DNA of 64,000 nucleotides from Pseudomonadales bacterium (lineage in GTDB: Bacteria; Pseudomonadota; Gammaproteobacteria; Pseudomonadales; Azotimanducaceae): positions 310,001 through 374,000 of the forward strand of contig JAHCAL010000003.1 of assembly GCA_019634925.1 (NCBI GenBank). The letters run 5' to 3'. The translations under genes were made by a program, and so were the position numbers. Shown piece after piece: positions 44,897-53,555 of this stretch. The stretch's first letter is position 1; each line of letters opens with the position of its first letter. Under the pieces are notes generated by a model, which was not told the DNA's origin, did no database searches, and saw only the letters and a program-made list of their open reading frames with translations.

Positions 44897-46417
44897 ATGC
44901 GCGTCGCCATTGCGATGATGAGCCACGAGACCAACACCTTTTCACCGGTGCCGACCGACCTGGCGCGCTTCTCGGGCGGCGCCGACGTGCCGCCGGAAGG
45001 CCGCGCGGCTGTGGACATCTTCCGCGGCACCGCGAGCTGCCTCGGCGGGTTCATCGAGGTGTGTGAGTCGCGCGGGATCGACTACTTCATTCCGGTGGCC
45101 GCGGGTGCCGCGCCGAGCGGTCCGGTCGCGCGGGCTGCGTACGAATATGTATGCGAGCGCATCGTCCGAGCCGCGACCATGTGCGACGCGCTGCTGCTGG
45201 ATCTGCACGGCGCCATGGTCACCGAAGACCACGAGGACGGCGAAGGCGAGCTCCTGGCCCGCATTCGGCAAGTCGCGCCGGATCTGCCCATCGCCGTGTC
45301 ACTCGACATGCACGCCAACGTGACCGACGCGATGGTGCGGCGGGCGACCGTGATCTGTGGCTACCACACCTATCCACACGTCGACATGGATCGAACCGCC
45401 GTGCGTGCGGCGAACATCCTGTTCGATGCCATGGCCGGGCGGGTGCGTCCGGTCATGGCCTGGGGCCATGCGCCCATGCTGCCGCACGTCATGCGCCAGG
45501 GCACCGATGACGAGCCGAACCGCGGCCTGCAGGCGCGGGTCATGGAACTGGAGGCGCAGGGCACACTCGCCGCGAGCCTGTTCACCGGATTCCCGCACGC
45601 GGACATCCATGACGCCGGACTGTCGGTGGTGATCGTCACGGACGGCGATGCGCCGCGCGCCGCCGAGCTGCGCGATGAACTGCTCGACCGCGCCTGGTCG
45701 CAGCGTGCCGCGTTCGTCTACGAAGTCGAACCGCTCGCGCAGTCCATGGAACGTGCGCGACGCATCGCAGCGGAACCCGGTGAGGGGCCGGTGGTACTGC
45801 TCGATCATTACGACAACACGGCATCCGGCGGCACCATGGATACCACCGAAGTGCTCGCCGCGGTGCTCGAGGCGGGTCTCGAAGAGGCTGCGTTCTTCGC
45901 CATCTACGATCCCGCGGCCGTCGCGGCGATGCAGGCGGCCGGTGTCGGCAACGAGGTCACCGTGGCGCTCGGCGCCAGACTGCACATGCCGGCGCTCGCC
46001 GAACAGAGCCGGCCGCTCACCGTCACCGGCCGGGTCCGGTTGCTCTCCGAGGGCCGGTTTCCGGCGACCGTCGCCATGTCGCGGGGGCTCACCATGAACA
46101 TGGGCCATGCCGGCGTCCTGCGCGTGGGTGGCCTCGACCTGGTGGTCATTTCGAGACACCTGGAGCCGTTCGATCCGGGTTGTTTCCGTTCGCTCGGCAT
46201 CGAGCCCGCCCATTGCCGGTACCTGGTGCTGAAGAGCCGCATCCACTACCGGGTGGGTTTTCGCGCCATGGCGCGCGGGATGGTGGAGTGTGCGGGGCGG
46301 GGCGTGTGTACCTCGAACTACGCGGAACTCGTGTTCGAGCGGGTGCGGCGGCCGATCTATCCGCTCGACGGCGTGAACGCGCCACGCGCCGAGTGGGAGG
46401 AGCGGACGCCGCGGTGA
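44897..46417 (+). CDS. MlrC-family metallopeptidase (M81), microcystinase C-like
   Basis: A 506-aa protein of the DUF1485/MlrC family, named for the zinc enzyme cleaving linearised microcystin products. Characteristic segments are MRVAIAMMSHETNTFSPVPT at the start, LLLDLHGAMVTE, VSLDMHANVTDAMV, GYHTYPHVDMDRT and LLDHYDNTASGGTMDT; Asp/His residues there are probable zinc ligands. True microcystin degradation is not implied, since the family is broad and no mlrA or mlrB is present. ATG at 44897 with GGGAGGA upstream. Confidence 0.88.
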   Translation: MRVAIAMMSHETNTFSPVPTDLARFSGGADVPPEGRAAVDIFRGTASCLGGFIEVCESRGIDYFIPVAAGAAPSGPVARAAYEYVCERIVRAATMCDALLLDLHGAMVTEDHEDGEGELLARIRQVAPDLPIAVSLDMHANVTDAMVRRATVICGYHTYPHVDMDRTAVRAANILFDAMAGRVRPVMAWGHAPMLPHVMRQGTDDEPNRGLQARVMELEAQGTLAASLFTGFPHADIHDAGLSVVIVTDGDAPRAAELRDELLDRAWSQRAAFVYEVEPLAQSMERARRIAAEPGEGPVVLLDHYDNTASGGTMDTTEVLAAVLEAGLEEAAFFAIYDPAAVAAMQAAGVGNEVTVALGARLHMPALAEQSRPLTVTGRVRLLSEGRFPATVAMSRGLTMNMGHAGVLRVGGLDLVVISRHLEPFDPGCFRSLGIEPAHCRYLVLKSRIHYRVGFRAMARGMVECAGRGVCTSNYAELVFERVRRPIYPLDGVNAPRAEWEERTPR

Positions 46418-46422
46418 CGCCG

Positions 46423-47268
46423 TCAGGCGACGCGCGGCACGCGTGAGCCCGGCGCCGGCGGATCGGCCGGCGGCCCCGCGAAACACTGGGCGAACGCCAT
46501 CCATGCCCTGGCGACCGGGCCGGCGACCACGAGATCCGTATCGGCAACGTTGCGTACCTGGGTCACGACCTGGCAGAAGGCCACCGCGTCGCCGGTGATG
46601 CTGTCGTCCCGGTTGTCCTCGTTCCACCGCCAGACGGCACCCGACGGCGCGCGCAGTTCGACGCGCGGCGGCGGACCGGGCGGGTCGAGCTTGCGGTTGG
46701 CAAACGTCCAGCCGAACGTGCGCACACCGATGGTGGCGATGTTCTCGAGGCGATCGGTATGCGCGCGCGGGCGCCCGAGCAGGTCGTAGATCTCCCAGCC
46801 GTGTGCCCAGGTTTCCATCTGCCGGGCCGTCGCGAACATGCGCGGCTTCATGCTGGGGCCGGCCCAGGGCAGGCGGCGGGCGGGGTCTGTCGCGTCGAGT
46901 GCCGTGCAGAGCCGATCGAGCAGGTCCCGCCAGCGTGCGTGGAGCGCGGTACCGGGCAGGTCGCCGAGCCAGCGGCGTGCGTATTCGGCCATCGGCACAC
47001 CGGCGTCGCGCATGTCATGCATCAGGGCGCGGAACGGCTCCTCGCCGGCCAGGCTGGTCATGCCCATATGGTCGGAGAGATGCAGGTGTGCCACGACATC
47101 CCATATCCGCCATGACTTGAAGGTGGTGACGCGCGCCCAGTCGTCCGGCTCGAGCGAGCCGAGCAGGGCGTCGAGCTCCGCGCGCTCCGCGCGCAGATCC
47201 TCGATCTGGCGGTGGAGGCTCGGCTGTTCTTCGGTCATGTCTTCGGTCATGTCTTCGGTTCTGGCCAT
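46423..47268 (-). CDS. TIGR03084-like DinB/maleylpyruvate isomerase-fold protein
   Basis: A 281-aa protein resembling the TIGR03084/mycothiol-dependent maleylpyruvate isomerase-like superfamily. A DinB-type helical bundle (about 15-165) contains FKSWRIWDVVAHLHLSDHM with candidate metal-binding His, and TARQMETWAHGWEIYDLLG. A C-terminal beta domain has VELRAPSGAVWRWN and GDAVAFCQVVTQVRN. Function unknown. The N-terminus MARTEDMTEDMTEEQ is encoded by a 12-bp tandem repeat, so three in-frame ATGs are possible starts. It is divergent from the next GNAT gene. Confidence 0.7.
   Translation of the reverse strand: MARTEDMTEDMTEEQPSLHRQIEDLRAERAELDALLGSLEPDDWARVTTFKSWRIWDVVAHLHLSDHMGMTSLAGEEPFRALMHDMRDAGVPMAEYARRWLGDLPGTALHARWRDLLDRLCTALDATDPARRLPWAGPSMKPRMFATARQMETWAHGWEIYDLLGRPRAHTDRLENIATIGVRTFGWTFANRKLDPPGPPPRVELRAPSGAVWRWNEDNRDDSITGDAVAFCQVVTQVRNVADTDLVVAGPVARAWMAFAQCFAGPPADPPAPGSRVPRVA
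47229..47259 (-). repeat. 12-bp in-frame tandem repeat at a gene start
   Basis: CTTCGGTCATGT on the plus strand occurs twice perfectly plus seven bases of a third copy. It encodes repeated Met-Thr-Glu-Asp at the N-terminus of the TIGR03084-like protein; copy-number change would stay in frame. Confidence 0.8.
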
Positions 47269-47356
47269 CGCGTGTTCCGCATCGACAGTAGCTGGCCACA
47301 ATACTATCGTTCGGACGGTGTTGCGTCTGTGCCGAGCCATACCGCAGGAGTACCGC

Positions 47357-47884
47357 TTGACCGGAATCCGACCGGCCGTGCCGGGTGATATCGACGCGAT
47401 CATGGCGATCGAGCAAACCGCTTTCGACCCGGAGCGGCGTGCGTCGCGCCGCTCGCTCGTCCGGGCACTCGGGTCCGCGCGGCAGATCGTGATGGTCTGC
47501 GAGTCCGCCGGACGTGTGGTGGGCTATGCGATTCTCTGGCGATTCGAGCACACGTGGCGCCTGTACAGCATCGCCACGGACCCCGCGGTGCAGGGCGGTG
47601 GTGTCGGCACCGGGCTGCTCGAGGCGGCCATTGCAGCGGCGCGCGGCGGCGGCGCACGCTGGCTGCAGCTGGAAGCGCGGCCGGCGCCTGCGCTCACCAA
47701 CTGGTATGCGAAGCACGGGTTCCGGCCGATCGCGACCCTGTCCGATTACTACGGGCCGGGCGACGACGCGGTGCGGATGCGGCTCTGCTTTCGGCGCGAC
47801 GTTCAGCGCGGCCGGCAGCCTGCCCCGACCGGCACGTCGACAGCCAAAAAAAAGGCCCTCCAGGGAGGGCCTTCGGCAATCTAG
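47357..47884 (+). CDS. RimI-like GNAT N-acetyltransferase
   Basis: A 175-aa GNAT acyltransferase. Start TTG at 47357 preceded by GCAGGAG. Motif A is YSIATDPAVQGGGVGTGLLEAAI, with ARWLQLEARPAPALTNWYAKHGF as motif B, most like ribosomal-protein-alanine acetyltransferases or related small-molecule transferases. The last 13 or so residues (KKKALQGGPSAI) are encoded by the rho-independent terminator of the convergent RRM gene, so the natural C-terminus may have been different. Substrate unknown. Confidence 0.8.
   Translation: MTGIRPAVPGDIDAIMAIEQTAFDPERRASRRSLVRALGSARQIVMVCESAGRVVGYAILWRFEHTWRLYSIATDPAVQGGGVGTGLLEAAIAAARGGGARWLQLEARPAPALTNWYAKHGFRPIATLSDYYGPGDDAVRMRLCFRRDVQRGRQPAPTGTSTAKKKALQGGPSAI
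47846..47873 (-). terminator. Rho-independent terminator of the RRM gene
   Basis: On the minus strand, GGCCCTC-CCTG-GAGGGCC (7-bp GC stem, extended by A-U pairs) is followed by eight Us. It is 24 nt after the RRM stop. On the plus strand it lies inside the GNAT coding sequence. Confidence 0.85.
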
Positions 47885-47896
47885 CGGGCGCGCGCC

Positions 47897-48199
47897 TTAC
47901 CAGCGACGGCCGCCACGGTCACCGCCACGGTCGCCGCCGCCACCGCCACCCGAGCGCTTCGGCTGGCTGGTCGCTTCGTTCACACGCAGTGCGCGCGAAT
48001 CCATCTGGTGACCATTCAGTTCGGCAATGGCTTTCTGGCCGTCTGCCTGCGACATCTCCACGAAGCCGAAGCCTCGCGACCGGCCGGTATCCCGGTCGGT
48101 GATGACGGATGCGGAGAGGACCGGTCCCACGCGCGAGAACAGGCTCTCGAGGTCGGCGTCGGTCGTGCTCCAGGGCAGATTGCCCACGTAGATCTTCAT
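47897..48199 (-). CDS. RRM-domain RNA-binding protein with Gly-rich tail
   Basis: A 100-aa single-RRM protein of the bacterial glycine-rich/cold-inducible Rbp type. RNP2 is KIYVGNL at residues 2-8 and RNP1 is RGFGFVEM at about 42-49. The C-terminal ~16 residues are Gly/Arg (GGGGGGDRGGDRGGRRW). Such proteins bind single-stranded RNA and are often cold-regulated. GGAG lies nine bases before the ATG. A strong rho-independent terminator follows. Confidence 0.92.
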   Translation of the reverse strand: MKIYVGNLPWSTTDADLESLFSRVGPVLSASVITDRDTGRSRGFGFVEMSQADGQKAIAELNGHQMDSRALRVNEATSQPKRSGGGGGGDRGGDRGGRRW

Positions 48200-48508
48200 G
48201 TGTCATGTCTCCGTGCCCGACCTGGTCGGGCGTTCAGTTTCGCGCGCATTCCCGCTATACAATCAATCCGCACGGGTTGTTTCCATCGGCTGGTGCCGAA
48301 GGGATTCGAATTAGAAGCGATTGCCGATTACTGTCAGAGAAAAACTCGAGGAAGATCGGGGCAGGGAACTCTAATCCCGGGCGAGTATAGGTCAGGGATC
48401 AACCGCAAGAAAAGCGATTTTTCGCGGCGGAGTCACGATTCCAGCATTCTTCCGATATTTTCCGGTACTTGCCGGCGGGGCAGCGCCGCGAACGCGCCTG
48501 GAAGCGGT
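48200..48508. other. Intergenic region upstream of the RRM gene (309 bp)
   Basis: No convincing gene is seen. On the minus strand TATAGC (48257-48252) could be a -10 for the RRM gene with a leader of about 45 nt, but no good -35 is visible. The stretch 48300-48440 is noticeably less GC-rich than its surroundings and may be a regulatory leader or downstream sequence of the 64-aa gene. Confidence 0.3.
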
Positions 48509-48703
48509 TCAGCTTCCCCGGTTCCTGCTCGGGCCGAGGATGATGTGGCGCCGTCCGCCGAGGGGATCCTGATTGGTGAAGCCGGTGGGAACCTGTTCGA
48601 TGGTCTTGCCGGACGCGAGATAGGCTTCGAGATCGGCAGCCAGAGACTTGCGACGCTCCTGGGTGGACACCTGGTCGGTGTTGGGCTTCGTGTTGCGGCT
48701 CAT
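48509..48703 (-). CDS. Small conserved-looking protein (64 aa)
   Basis: A 64-aa hydrophilic protein starting MSRNTKPNTDQVSTQERRKS. The central helix LAADLEAYLASGKTIEQVPTG resembles a short motif I recall from small gammaproteobacterial regulators, including the C-terminal part of SutA, but the match is weak. ATG at 48703 is preceded by GAGGAGA at good spacing, which supports translation. It follows the alpha-hydroxy-acid oxidase gene by 34 nt on the same strand. Function unknown. Confidence 0.6.
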   Translation of the reverse strand: MSRNTKPNTDQVSTQERRKSLAADLEAYLASGKTIEQVPTGFTNQDPLGGRRHIILGPSRNRGS

Positions 48704-48737
48704 CGCAGGTCTCCTCGGGCACCAAAAGGTCGACAGC

Positions 48738-49901
48738 CTAGCAGAATGGGCTGCCATTTGCAGGCGGCGCCCAAAGAATGCCTGCGGTGACGTCCCGCAC
48801 GTCGCGCAGTCCGCAGAACGCCATACTGAGGTCCAGCTCGTTTCGGATGATCTCGAGCGCGCGCGTCACGCCGGTCTCGCCGAGCGCGCCGAGACCGTAG
48901 AGGAACGCCCGGCCGATCAGTGTACCGCGGGCGCCGAGCGCGAGCGCCTTCAGGACGTCCTGCCCGGAGCGGATGCCCCCGTCGACCCAGACTTCGATAT
49001 CACGCCCGACCGCGTCGACGATGGCGGGCAGGGCTGCGATCGAAGACGGTGCACCGTCCAGCTGGCGTCCGCCGTGATTGGATACGATCAGTGCATCGGC
49101 GCCGCTCTCCCGTGCGCGGCGCGCGTCTTCCGGTTCCATGATGCCCTTGAGGATCAGCGCCCCTTTCCAGAGTGAGCGGATCCACTCGACGTCGCGCCAG
49201 TCGAGCGTCGGGTCGAGCTGGGAGGCGGACCACTGGCCGAGCGACTTGAGGTTTTCCGCGCCTTGTACGTGACCCACCACGTTGCCGAAGCTGCGCCGGC
49301 GCGTGCCCAGCATGCGTGCGCACCAGCGCGGCCGCGAGAGCAGATCGAGCGCCGTGCGCAGGTTGAACTGCGGTGGGGTCGAGAGACCGTTGCGCAGGTC
49401 CTTGTGACGCTGGCCCATGATCTGCAGATCGAGGGTGAGAACCAGCGCGGAGCAGCCGGCGTCGCGCGCGCGGCCGATCAGGCGCTCGATGTAGTCGCGA
49501 TCGCGCATCACGTAGAGCTGGAACCAGAACGGTTTCGTGGTATTGGCCGCGACGTCCTCGATCGAACAGATGCTCATGGTCGACAGCGTGAACGGCACGC
49601 CGAAACGCTCCGCCGCGCGTGCCGCCAGGATCTCGCCGTCGGGATACTGCATGCCGGCGAGTCCGGTCGGTGCGAGCGCAACCGGCATGGCGACCGGCTG
49701 GCCGACGAGCGTGGTCGCGAGCGAGCGCGCGGAGATGTCGACGGCGACGCGTTGCCGGAAGCGCAGCCGCTGATAGTCCTGTTCGTTGGCCTGGTAGGTC
49801 GATTCCGTCCAGGACCCGGAGTCGACGTAATCGAAGAACATCCTGGGCACGCGCCTGCGATGGAGGCGGCGCAGGTCCTCGATGCACGTGATCACGGCCA
49901 T
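48738..49901 (-). CDS. FMN-dependent alpha-hydroxy-acid oxidase/dehydrogenase
   Basis: A 387-aa TIM-barrel flavoenzyme of the lactate/glycolate/mandelate oxidase family. Signatures are RRVPRMFFDYVDSGSW, LAPTGLAGMQYPDGE, FTLSTMSICSIEDVA, FWFQLYVMRDRDYI, LILKGIMEPEDARRA and the active-site block ADALIVSNHGGRQLDGAPSS (His-Gly-Gly-Arg), then DGGIRSGQDVLKALALGA. It resembles L-lactate dehydrogenase LldD, but the substrate could be another 2-hydroxy acid. It is 19 nt downstream of a 96-aa gene on the same strand. ATG at 49901 is family-consistent. Confidence 0.92.
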   Translation of the reverse strand: MAVITCIEDLRRLHRRRVPRMFFDYVDSGSWTESTYQANEQDYQRLRFRQRVAVDISARSLATTLVGQPVAMPVALAPTGLAGMQYPDGEILAARAAERFGVPFTLSTMSICSIEDVAANTTKPFWFQLYVMRDRDYIERLIGRARDAGCSALVLTLDLQIMGQRHKDLRNGLSTPPQFNLRTALDLLSRPRWCARMLGTRRRSFGNVVGHVQGAENLKSLGQWSASQLDPTLDWRDVEWIRSLWKGALILKGIMEPEDARRARESGADALIVSNHGGRQLDGAPSSIAALPAIVDAVGRDIEVWVDGGIRSGQDVLKALALGARGTLIGRAFLYGLGALGETGVTRALEIIRNELDLSMAFCGLRDVRDVTAGILWAPPANGSPFC

Positions 49902-49920
49902 TCCGGTTCGCGCCGCCGGA

Positions 49921-50211
49921 TCAGTGGAAGACGTCGTCCGGCGTACGGGGAATGATGCCTTCCTCGTCCTCCGCACGATGGTTGACGGTGTCGGCATTGC
50001 AGCGCTTGAACGCGGCGTCGACGGTCTCGCGAATGCACGCTGCGCAGAAACCGGAGTTCACCAGGTCCTCGACCAGGTAGCCGATCACGTCGTAAGCGCT
50101 GAGGGTGCCTTCGTTCGACTCGTTGAAACGCCAGAGGACGTCCTCGATGGTCTGAAGGGCGGCATCGCAACGCAGATCGTCGCGCTGCTCCTTGAGTTCG
50201 TCGTCTTGCAT
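49921..50211 (-). CDS. Hypothetical 96-aa protein upstream of the hydroxy-acid oxidase
   Basis: Unrecognised acidic protein of 96 aa. It has a helical look (DAALQTIEDVLWRFNESNEG, YDVIGYLVEDLVNSG) and a CAAC pair plus a further Cys (FCAACIRETVDAAFKRC), possibly metal-binding. A slightly earlier in-frame ATG at 50226 would add MPPPP. The SD is weak. The 19-nt spacing to the oxidase gene suggests co-transcription. Confidence 0.6.
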   Translation of the reverse strand: MQDDELKEQRDDLRCDAALQTIEDVLWRFNESNEGTLSAYDVIGYLVEDLVNSGFCAACIRETVDAAFKRCNADTVNHRAEDEEGIIPRTPDDVFH

Positions 50212-50348
50212 GGGAGGTGGTGGCACCGTTCATCAGGTGCCGGCGATTGTAGCGCCCCCGGGGCGCGCGGGTGAAATGCAAAGTGCGCCGTGCAGTGTGC
50301 GCCGCGTCCCCGCCGTGCCGGTCGCCGGGGACGCGCCGCGCCGGTCGT

Positions 50349-51119
50349 TCAGCGTGGCTGCATGCGGATCCCGCCGTCCATCCGTACGCACTCGCCGTTC
50401 ATGTATTCGTTCTCGATCAGCATGATCGCGACGTGGGCGATTTCCTCGGGGCGGCCGAGGCGTTTCGGGTAGAGCACCTGTGCGGCCAGCGCGTCGATCA
50501 CGTTCTGGGGCGCGCCCTGGAACAGCGGTGTGTGGATCAGCCCCGGTACGATGGTGTTGCAGCGGATCCCGATGCTCGCGAGGTCCCGCGCGATGGGCAG
50601 GGTCATGCCGACGATGCCGCCTTTCGACGCGCTGTACGCGGCCTGGCCGATCTGCCCTTCGTAGGCCGCGACCGACGCCGTGTTGATGATGCAGCCGCGG
50701 CCACCGAACTCGTTGAACGGCTCGTTCTTCTGCATTTCGTTGGCGGCGAGGCGCAGGACGTTGAAGGTGCCGATCAGGTTCACGTCGATGATCAGCTTGA
50801 ACTTGTCGAGCGGGAACGGACCGTCCTTGCCGACCGTCTTGATGGCATTGCCTATGCCTGCGTAGTTGCAGCAGATGTGGATGGCGCCGAACCGGGCCAT
50901 CGTGGCGGCGATACCGGCCTGCACGGATTCTTCGCTCACGACATTGACGTTGTGGAACAGGGCCGCGTCGCCGAGTTCGGCCGCGAGTGCCGTGCCCTTG
51001 GCTTCGTTCAGATCGAAGATGGCGACCCGTGCGCCGAGAGCCACCAGTTTGCGTGCCGTCGCTTCGCCGAGGCCAGATGCGCCGCCGGTGATGACCGCGA
51101 CTTTTCCCTTGATATCCAT
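50349..51119 (-). CDS. SDR, 3-hydroxyacyl-CoA dehydrogenase type-2-like
   Basis: A 256-aa classical SDR. Cofactor motif GGASGLGEATARKL with downstream IFDLNEAKG (Asp indicating NAD preference), active-site Ser in NTASVAA, and YSASKGG (Tyr-x-x-x-Lys). The insert KTVGKDGPFPLDKFKLIIDV and GQIGQAAYSASKGGIVGM are typical of HSD17B10/3-hydroxyacyl-CoA dehydrogenase type 2. This enzyme would oxidise 3-hydroxyacyl-CoA in beta-oxidation. It is divergent from the TauD-like gene. Confidence 0.9.
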   Translation of the reverse strand: MDIKGKVAVITGGASGLGEATARKLVALGARVAIFDLNEAKGTALAAELGDAALFHNVNVVSEESVQAGIAATMARFGAIHICCNYAGIGNAIKTVGKDGPFPLDKFKLIIDVNLIGTFNVLRLAANEMQKNEPFNEFGGRGCIINTASVAAYEGQIGQAAYSASKGGIVGMTLPIARDLASIGIRCNTIVPGLIHTPLFQGAPQNVIDALAAQVLYPKRLGRPEEIAHVAIMLIENEYMNGECVRMDGGIRMQPR

Positions 51120-51229
51120 GTGCCGACTCCGGGGTTGAATGTTCGAGGGCGCGGATTATACGCACACTGTTGACGCACCAGAACCGATCGCGCAGCATCC
51201 GGACGCGCGTCGCATCACGGCAGGGGATC

Positions 51230-52159
51230 ATGGAAACAGGCGTGTCAGCACATCAGGCGGGGGCGATCGCCGCGCAGTGGGACGTCCGGCGGCTCGCGGG
51301 CGCGCTCGGCGCGGAGATCCGGGGTGTCGCGCTCGCGCGGCTCGACGAAAGTGCGTTTGCGGCGGTTCAGGCGCTGCTGCTCGAACACCTGGTGCTGTTC
51401 TTTCCGGACCAGCATCTTTCGGTCGACGAACACGTCGAGTTCGGCCGGCGCTTCGGGCGGCTGGAAGCCCACCCCAATCTCAAGAATCCGTTCACCCCGC
51501 ACAGCGAACTCTTCGAGCTGGCGGCGACCCATGGCGGGGTCGCCGACGAATGGCACACGGACCTCACGTTTCGGCCGGATCCTGCAATCCTCTCGGTGCT
51601 GCAGATGCGCAAGTGTCCGCCGGTCGGGGGCGACACCATGTGGGCCAGCCTGTACGCGGCCTACGACGAACTCTCCGCGCCGATCCGCGAGTTGTGCGAC
51701 GGGCTATCGGCGCTGCACGACGCAGCCCCCCACAATCATCCGGAGCAGATGACCATTCATCCGGTCGTGCGTGTGCACCCGGAAACCGGTCGCAAGGCGC
51801 TGTACGTGAACGAGCACTTCACGCGCCGGCTGGTGGAACTGAACGCCACCGAGAGCGAAGTGCTGCTCGGCTATCTGACGCGCTGGGTGACCAATCCGCG
51901 GTTCACGGTGCGTTACCGCTGGACGGAAGGCACCATCGCGGTGTGGGACAACCGCTGTACCCAGCACTTCGTGCTGAACGATTTCGACGGCGAACGGATC
52001 ATCCAGCGGGTGACGGTCATGGGAGACCGTCCGGAAGGCGCCGCGCCGCGCTGGGCGCCCTGGGTGCGCCCGGGCCGCCTGTCCGCGACCAGCCGCCACG
52101 ACCGCCAGCTGGCGTTCCACCTGCGCGCGCAGCAGGCCGGATCCGACCGGACCGAATGA
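51230..52159 (+). CDS. TauD/TfdA-family Fe(II)/2-oxoglutarate dioxygenase
   Basis: A 309-aa non-haem iron dioxygenase. The facial triad is visible: His109 and Asp111 in DEWHTDLTF, and distal His246 in NRCTQHFVLND. The 2-oxoglutarate-binding Arg lies shortly after, in ERIIQR. VGGDTMWASLYAAYDELS is conserved. Family members open taurine, 2,4-D, alkyl sulfates and related acids; the substrate here is unknown. ATG at 51230 is preferred because the upstream extension is Arg/Ser-rich. It converges with the Rieske gene. Confidence 0.9.
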   Translation: METGVSAHQAGAIAAQWDVRRLAGALGAEIRGVALARLDESAFAAVQALLLEHLVLFFPDQHLSVDEHVEFGRRFGRLEAHPNLKNPFTPHSELFELAATHGGVADEWHTDLTFRPDPAILSVLQMRKCPPVGGDTMWASLYAAYDELSAPIRELCDGLSALHDAAPHNHPEQMTIHPVVRVHPETGRKALYVNEHFTRRLVELNATESEVLLGYLTRWVTNPRFTVRYRWTEGTIAVWDNRCTQHFVLNDFDGERIIQRVTVMGDRPEGAAPRWAPWVRPGRLSATSRHDRQLAFHLRAQQAGSDRTE

Positions 52160-52173
52160 CCCGCGGTCGCGGG
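52160..52173. terminator. Short GC hairpin between convergent TauD-like and Rieske genes
   Basis: CCCGC-GGTC-GCGGG starts immediately after the TauD-like stop codon. The 5-bp stem without a U-run makes it a weak terminator candidate. Confidence 0.3.
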
Positions 52174-52192
52174 CCGGCAGTCCGTCCGACGT

Positions 52193-53536
52193 TCAGTCCG
52201 CGAGCCAGCGCGACAGCAACGAGTGGAAGTGCCTGAGCTTGGTCTCCTGGTAACGCGCGAACACCACCTCGTCGAACTGGGCCGCCTTGAGGCCACGCTG
52301 GACGTTCGGCAGGTTGAAGGTGTCCTGCGTGAACACCTTCGCCAGTAGGCCCAGTTCGGCCGCGTCGGTCCACGGCTGGTCCTCGCCGAGCAGGTGCAGG
52401 GGTGCCGGCGGCGGGCGCTCGCCCTTGAACGGGCTCAGGTAGTAGCACTCCATCAGGGACTGATCGTGGCGGTCCTGCCAGGGCCGGAAACGGTACACGA
52501 TCCGGTTGTACCCGCCCCACGGATGAAAGTTGGGGAACAGCGTGTAGTAGATGCTGTCCGACACTTCGGCGTCGGCGATCTCCCGGTCCGTGCCGATGAT
52601 CGACTGCAGGTTGGCGCGTGCGCCCGCTGCCATCATGGCGCGTGCCGTCATGCCGGGCGGGACGTTCGGCGCCGGCGGATCGTCGAGGTGGCGCATCATC
52701 ACCGCCTCGAACAGTTCCTGCTCGCTCGGTTGGCTGCGGATGTGCGGGCTCGGCGTGGCGTTCGGCGTGATCGCCCGCGAGAAGTTGCCCCAGGCGTCGT
52801 ACTGCGAATTCTCGTCGCCGGTGCCGGTGAGGATCTGCGGGTGGGTCGTGATGACGTGGAAGGCCTCCATGAACGCTTCCTGGCACAGCTTCCAGTTGCA
52901 GTTCATGATTTTGCCGACATGTGCCTCGACGTAGCGGTCTTCCGGCCGCCACGGCGCGAAATGCGCCGGCAGGTCTCCCATGAACTTGGCGAGCGGCTCC
53001 GCGTTCATGTCCATGTTGATGAACACCCACCCGCCCCACGTCTCGCAGCGGACCGGGGTCAGGTCGAAGTTCTTCTGGTCGATGTGCGGGAAGTCCCATT
53101 CCGAGGTGACGCTGCGCAGCGTGCCGTCGATGTTCCAGCTGAAGCCGTGGAACGGGCAGATGAAGCTCGGCGCGTGCCCGTCGAAGTCGCACAGCCGGCG
53201 GCCGCGATGGCGGCAGACGTTGTGATGCGCCCGGATACCCTGGGCCGTGCGCACCACGATGATGCTGAAATTGCCGATCTCGTAGACGCTGTAGTCGCCG
53301 ACGCGCGGGATCTCCTCCTCGCGGCAGGCCATCTGCCAGACCCGCGGCCAGAGTTTCTTCATCTCGAGATCGTGGAACTCGCGGGTAGTGTAGCGGGCGA
53401 CCGGTACCGAGGTCGGTCCCCCCTGGAACGGACTCTCCAGCGCCAGGGCGTTGCGGGCCGGGACGGCATCGCCGGCGATGAGTTCCTGGTAGCTGATCCC
53501 TGAGGATCGCGCAGCTTTCGCAAGATTCGTGGCCAT
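52193..53536 (-). CDS. Rieske non-haem iron oxygenase, large (alpha) subunit
   Basis: A 447-aa aromatic-ring-hydroxylating-type oxygenase. The Rieske [2Fe-2S] ligands are in NVCRHRGRRLC and FICPFHGFSW (CxH...CxxH, about 108-133). The mononuclear iron site begins EAFMEAFHVITTHPQ, giving the two His; the carboxylate lies towards the C-terminus. The substrate is unpredictable; many relatives act on aromatic acids, steroids or amines. No beta subunit or reductase is adjacent. A 69-aa gene precedes it by 19 nt, probably in the same transcript. Confidence 0.92.
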   Translation of the reverse strand: MATNLAKAARSSGISYQELIAGDAVPARNALALESPFQGGPTSVPVARYTTREFHDLEMKKLWPRVWQMACREEEIPRVGDYSVYEIGNFSIIVVRTAQGIRAHHNVCRHRGRRLCDFDGHAPSFICPFHGFSWNIDGTLRSVTSEWDFPHIDQKNFDLTPVRCETWGGWVFINMDMNAEPLAKFMGDLPAHFAPWRPEDRYVEAHVGKIMNCNWKLCQEAFMEAFHVITTHPQILTGTGDENSQYDAWGNFSRAITPNATPSPHIRSQPSEQELFEAVMMRHLDDPPAPNVPPGMTARAMMAAGARANLQSIIGTDREIADAEVSDSIYYTLFPNFHPWGGYNRIVYRFRPWQDRHDQSLMECYYLSPFKGERPPPAPLHLLGEDQPWTDAAELGLLAKVFTQDTFNLPNVQRGLKAAQFDEVVFARYQETKLRHFHSLLSRWLAD

Positions 53537-53555
53537 GTGCTTGATCTCCCGGTAT

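Noticed and set aside
44897..46417. Microcystin degradation locus
   Set aside because: The MlrC family is widespread and no mlrA, mlrB or mlrD accompanies it, so the toxin-degrading role is not supported.
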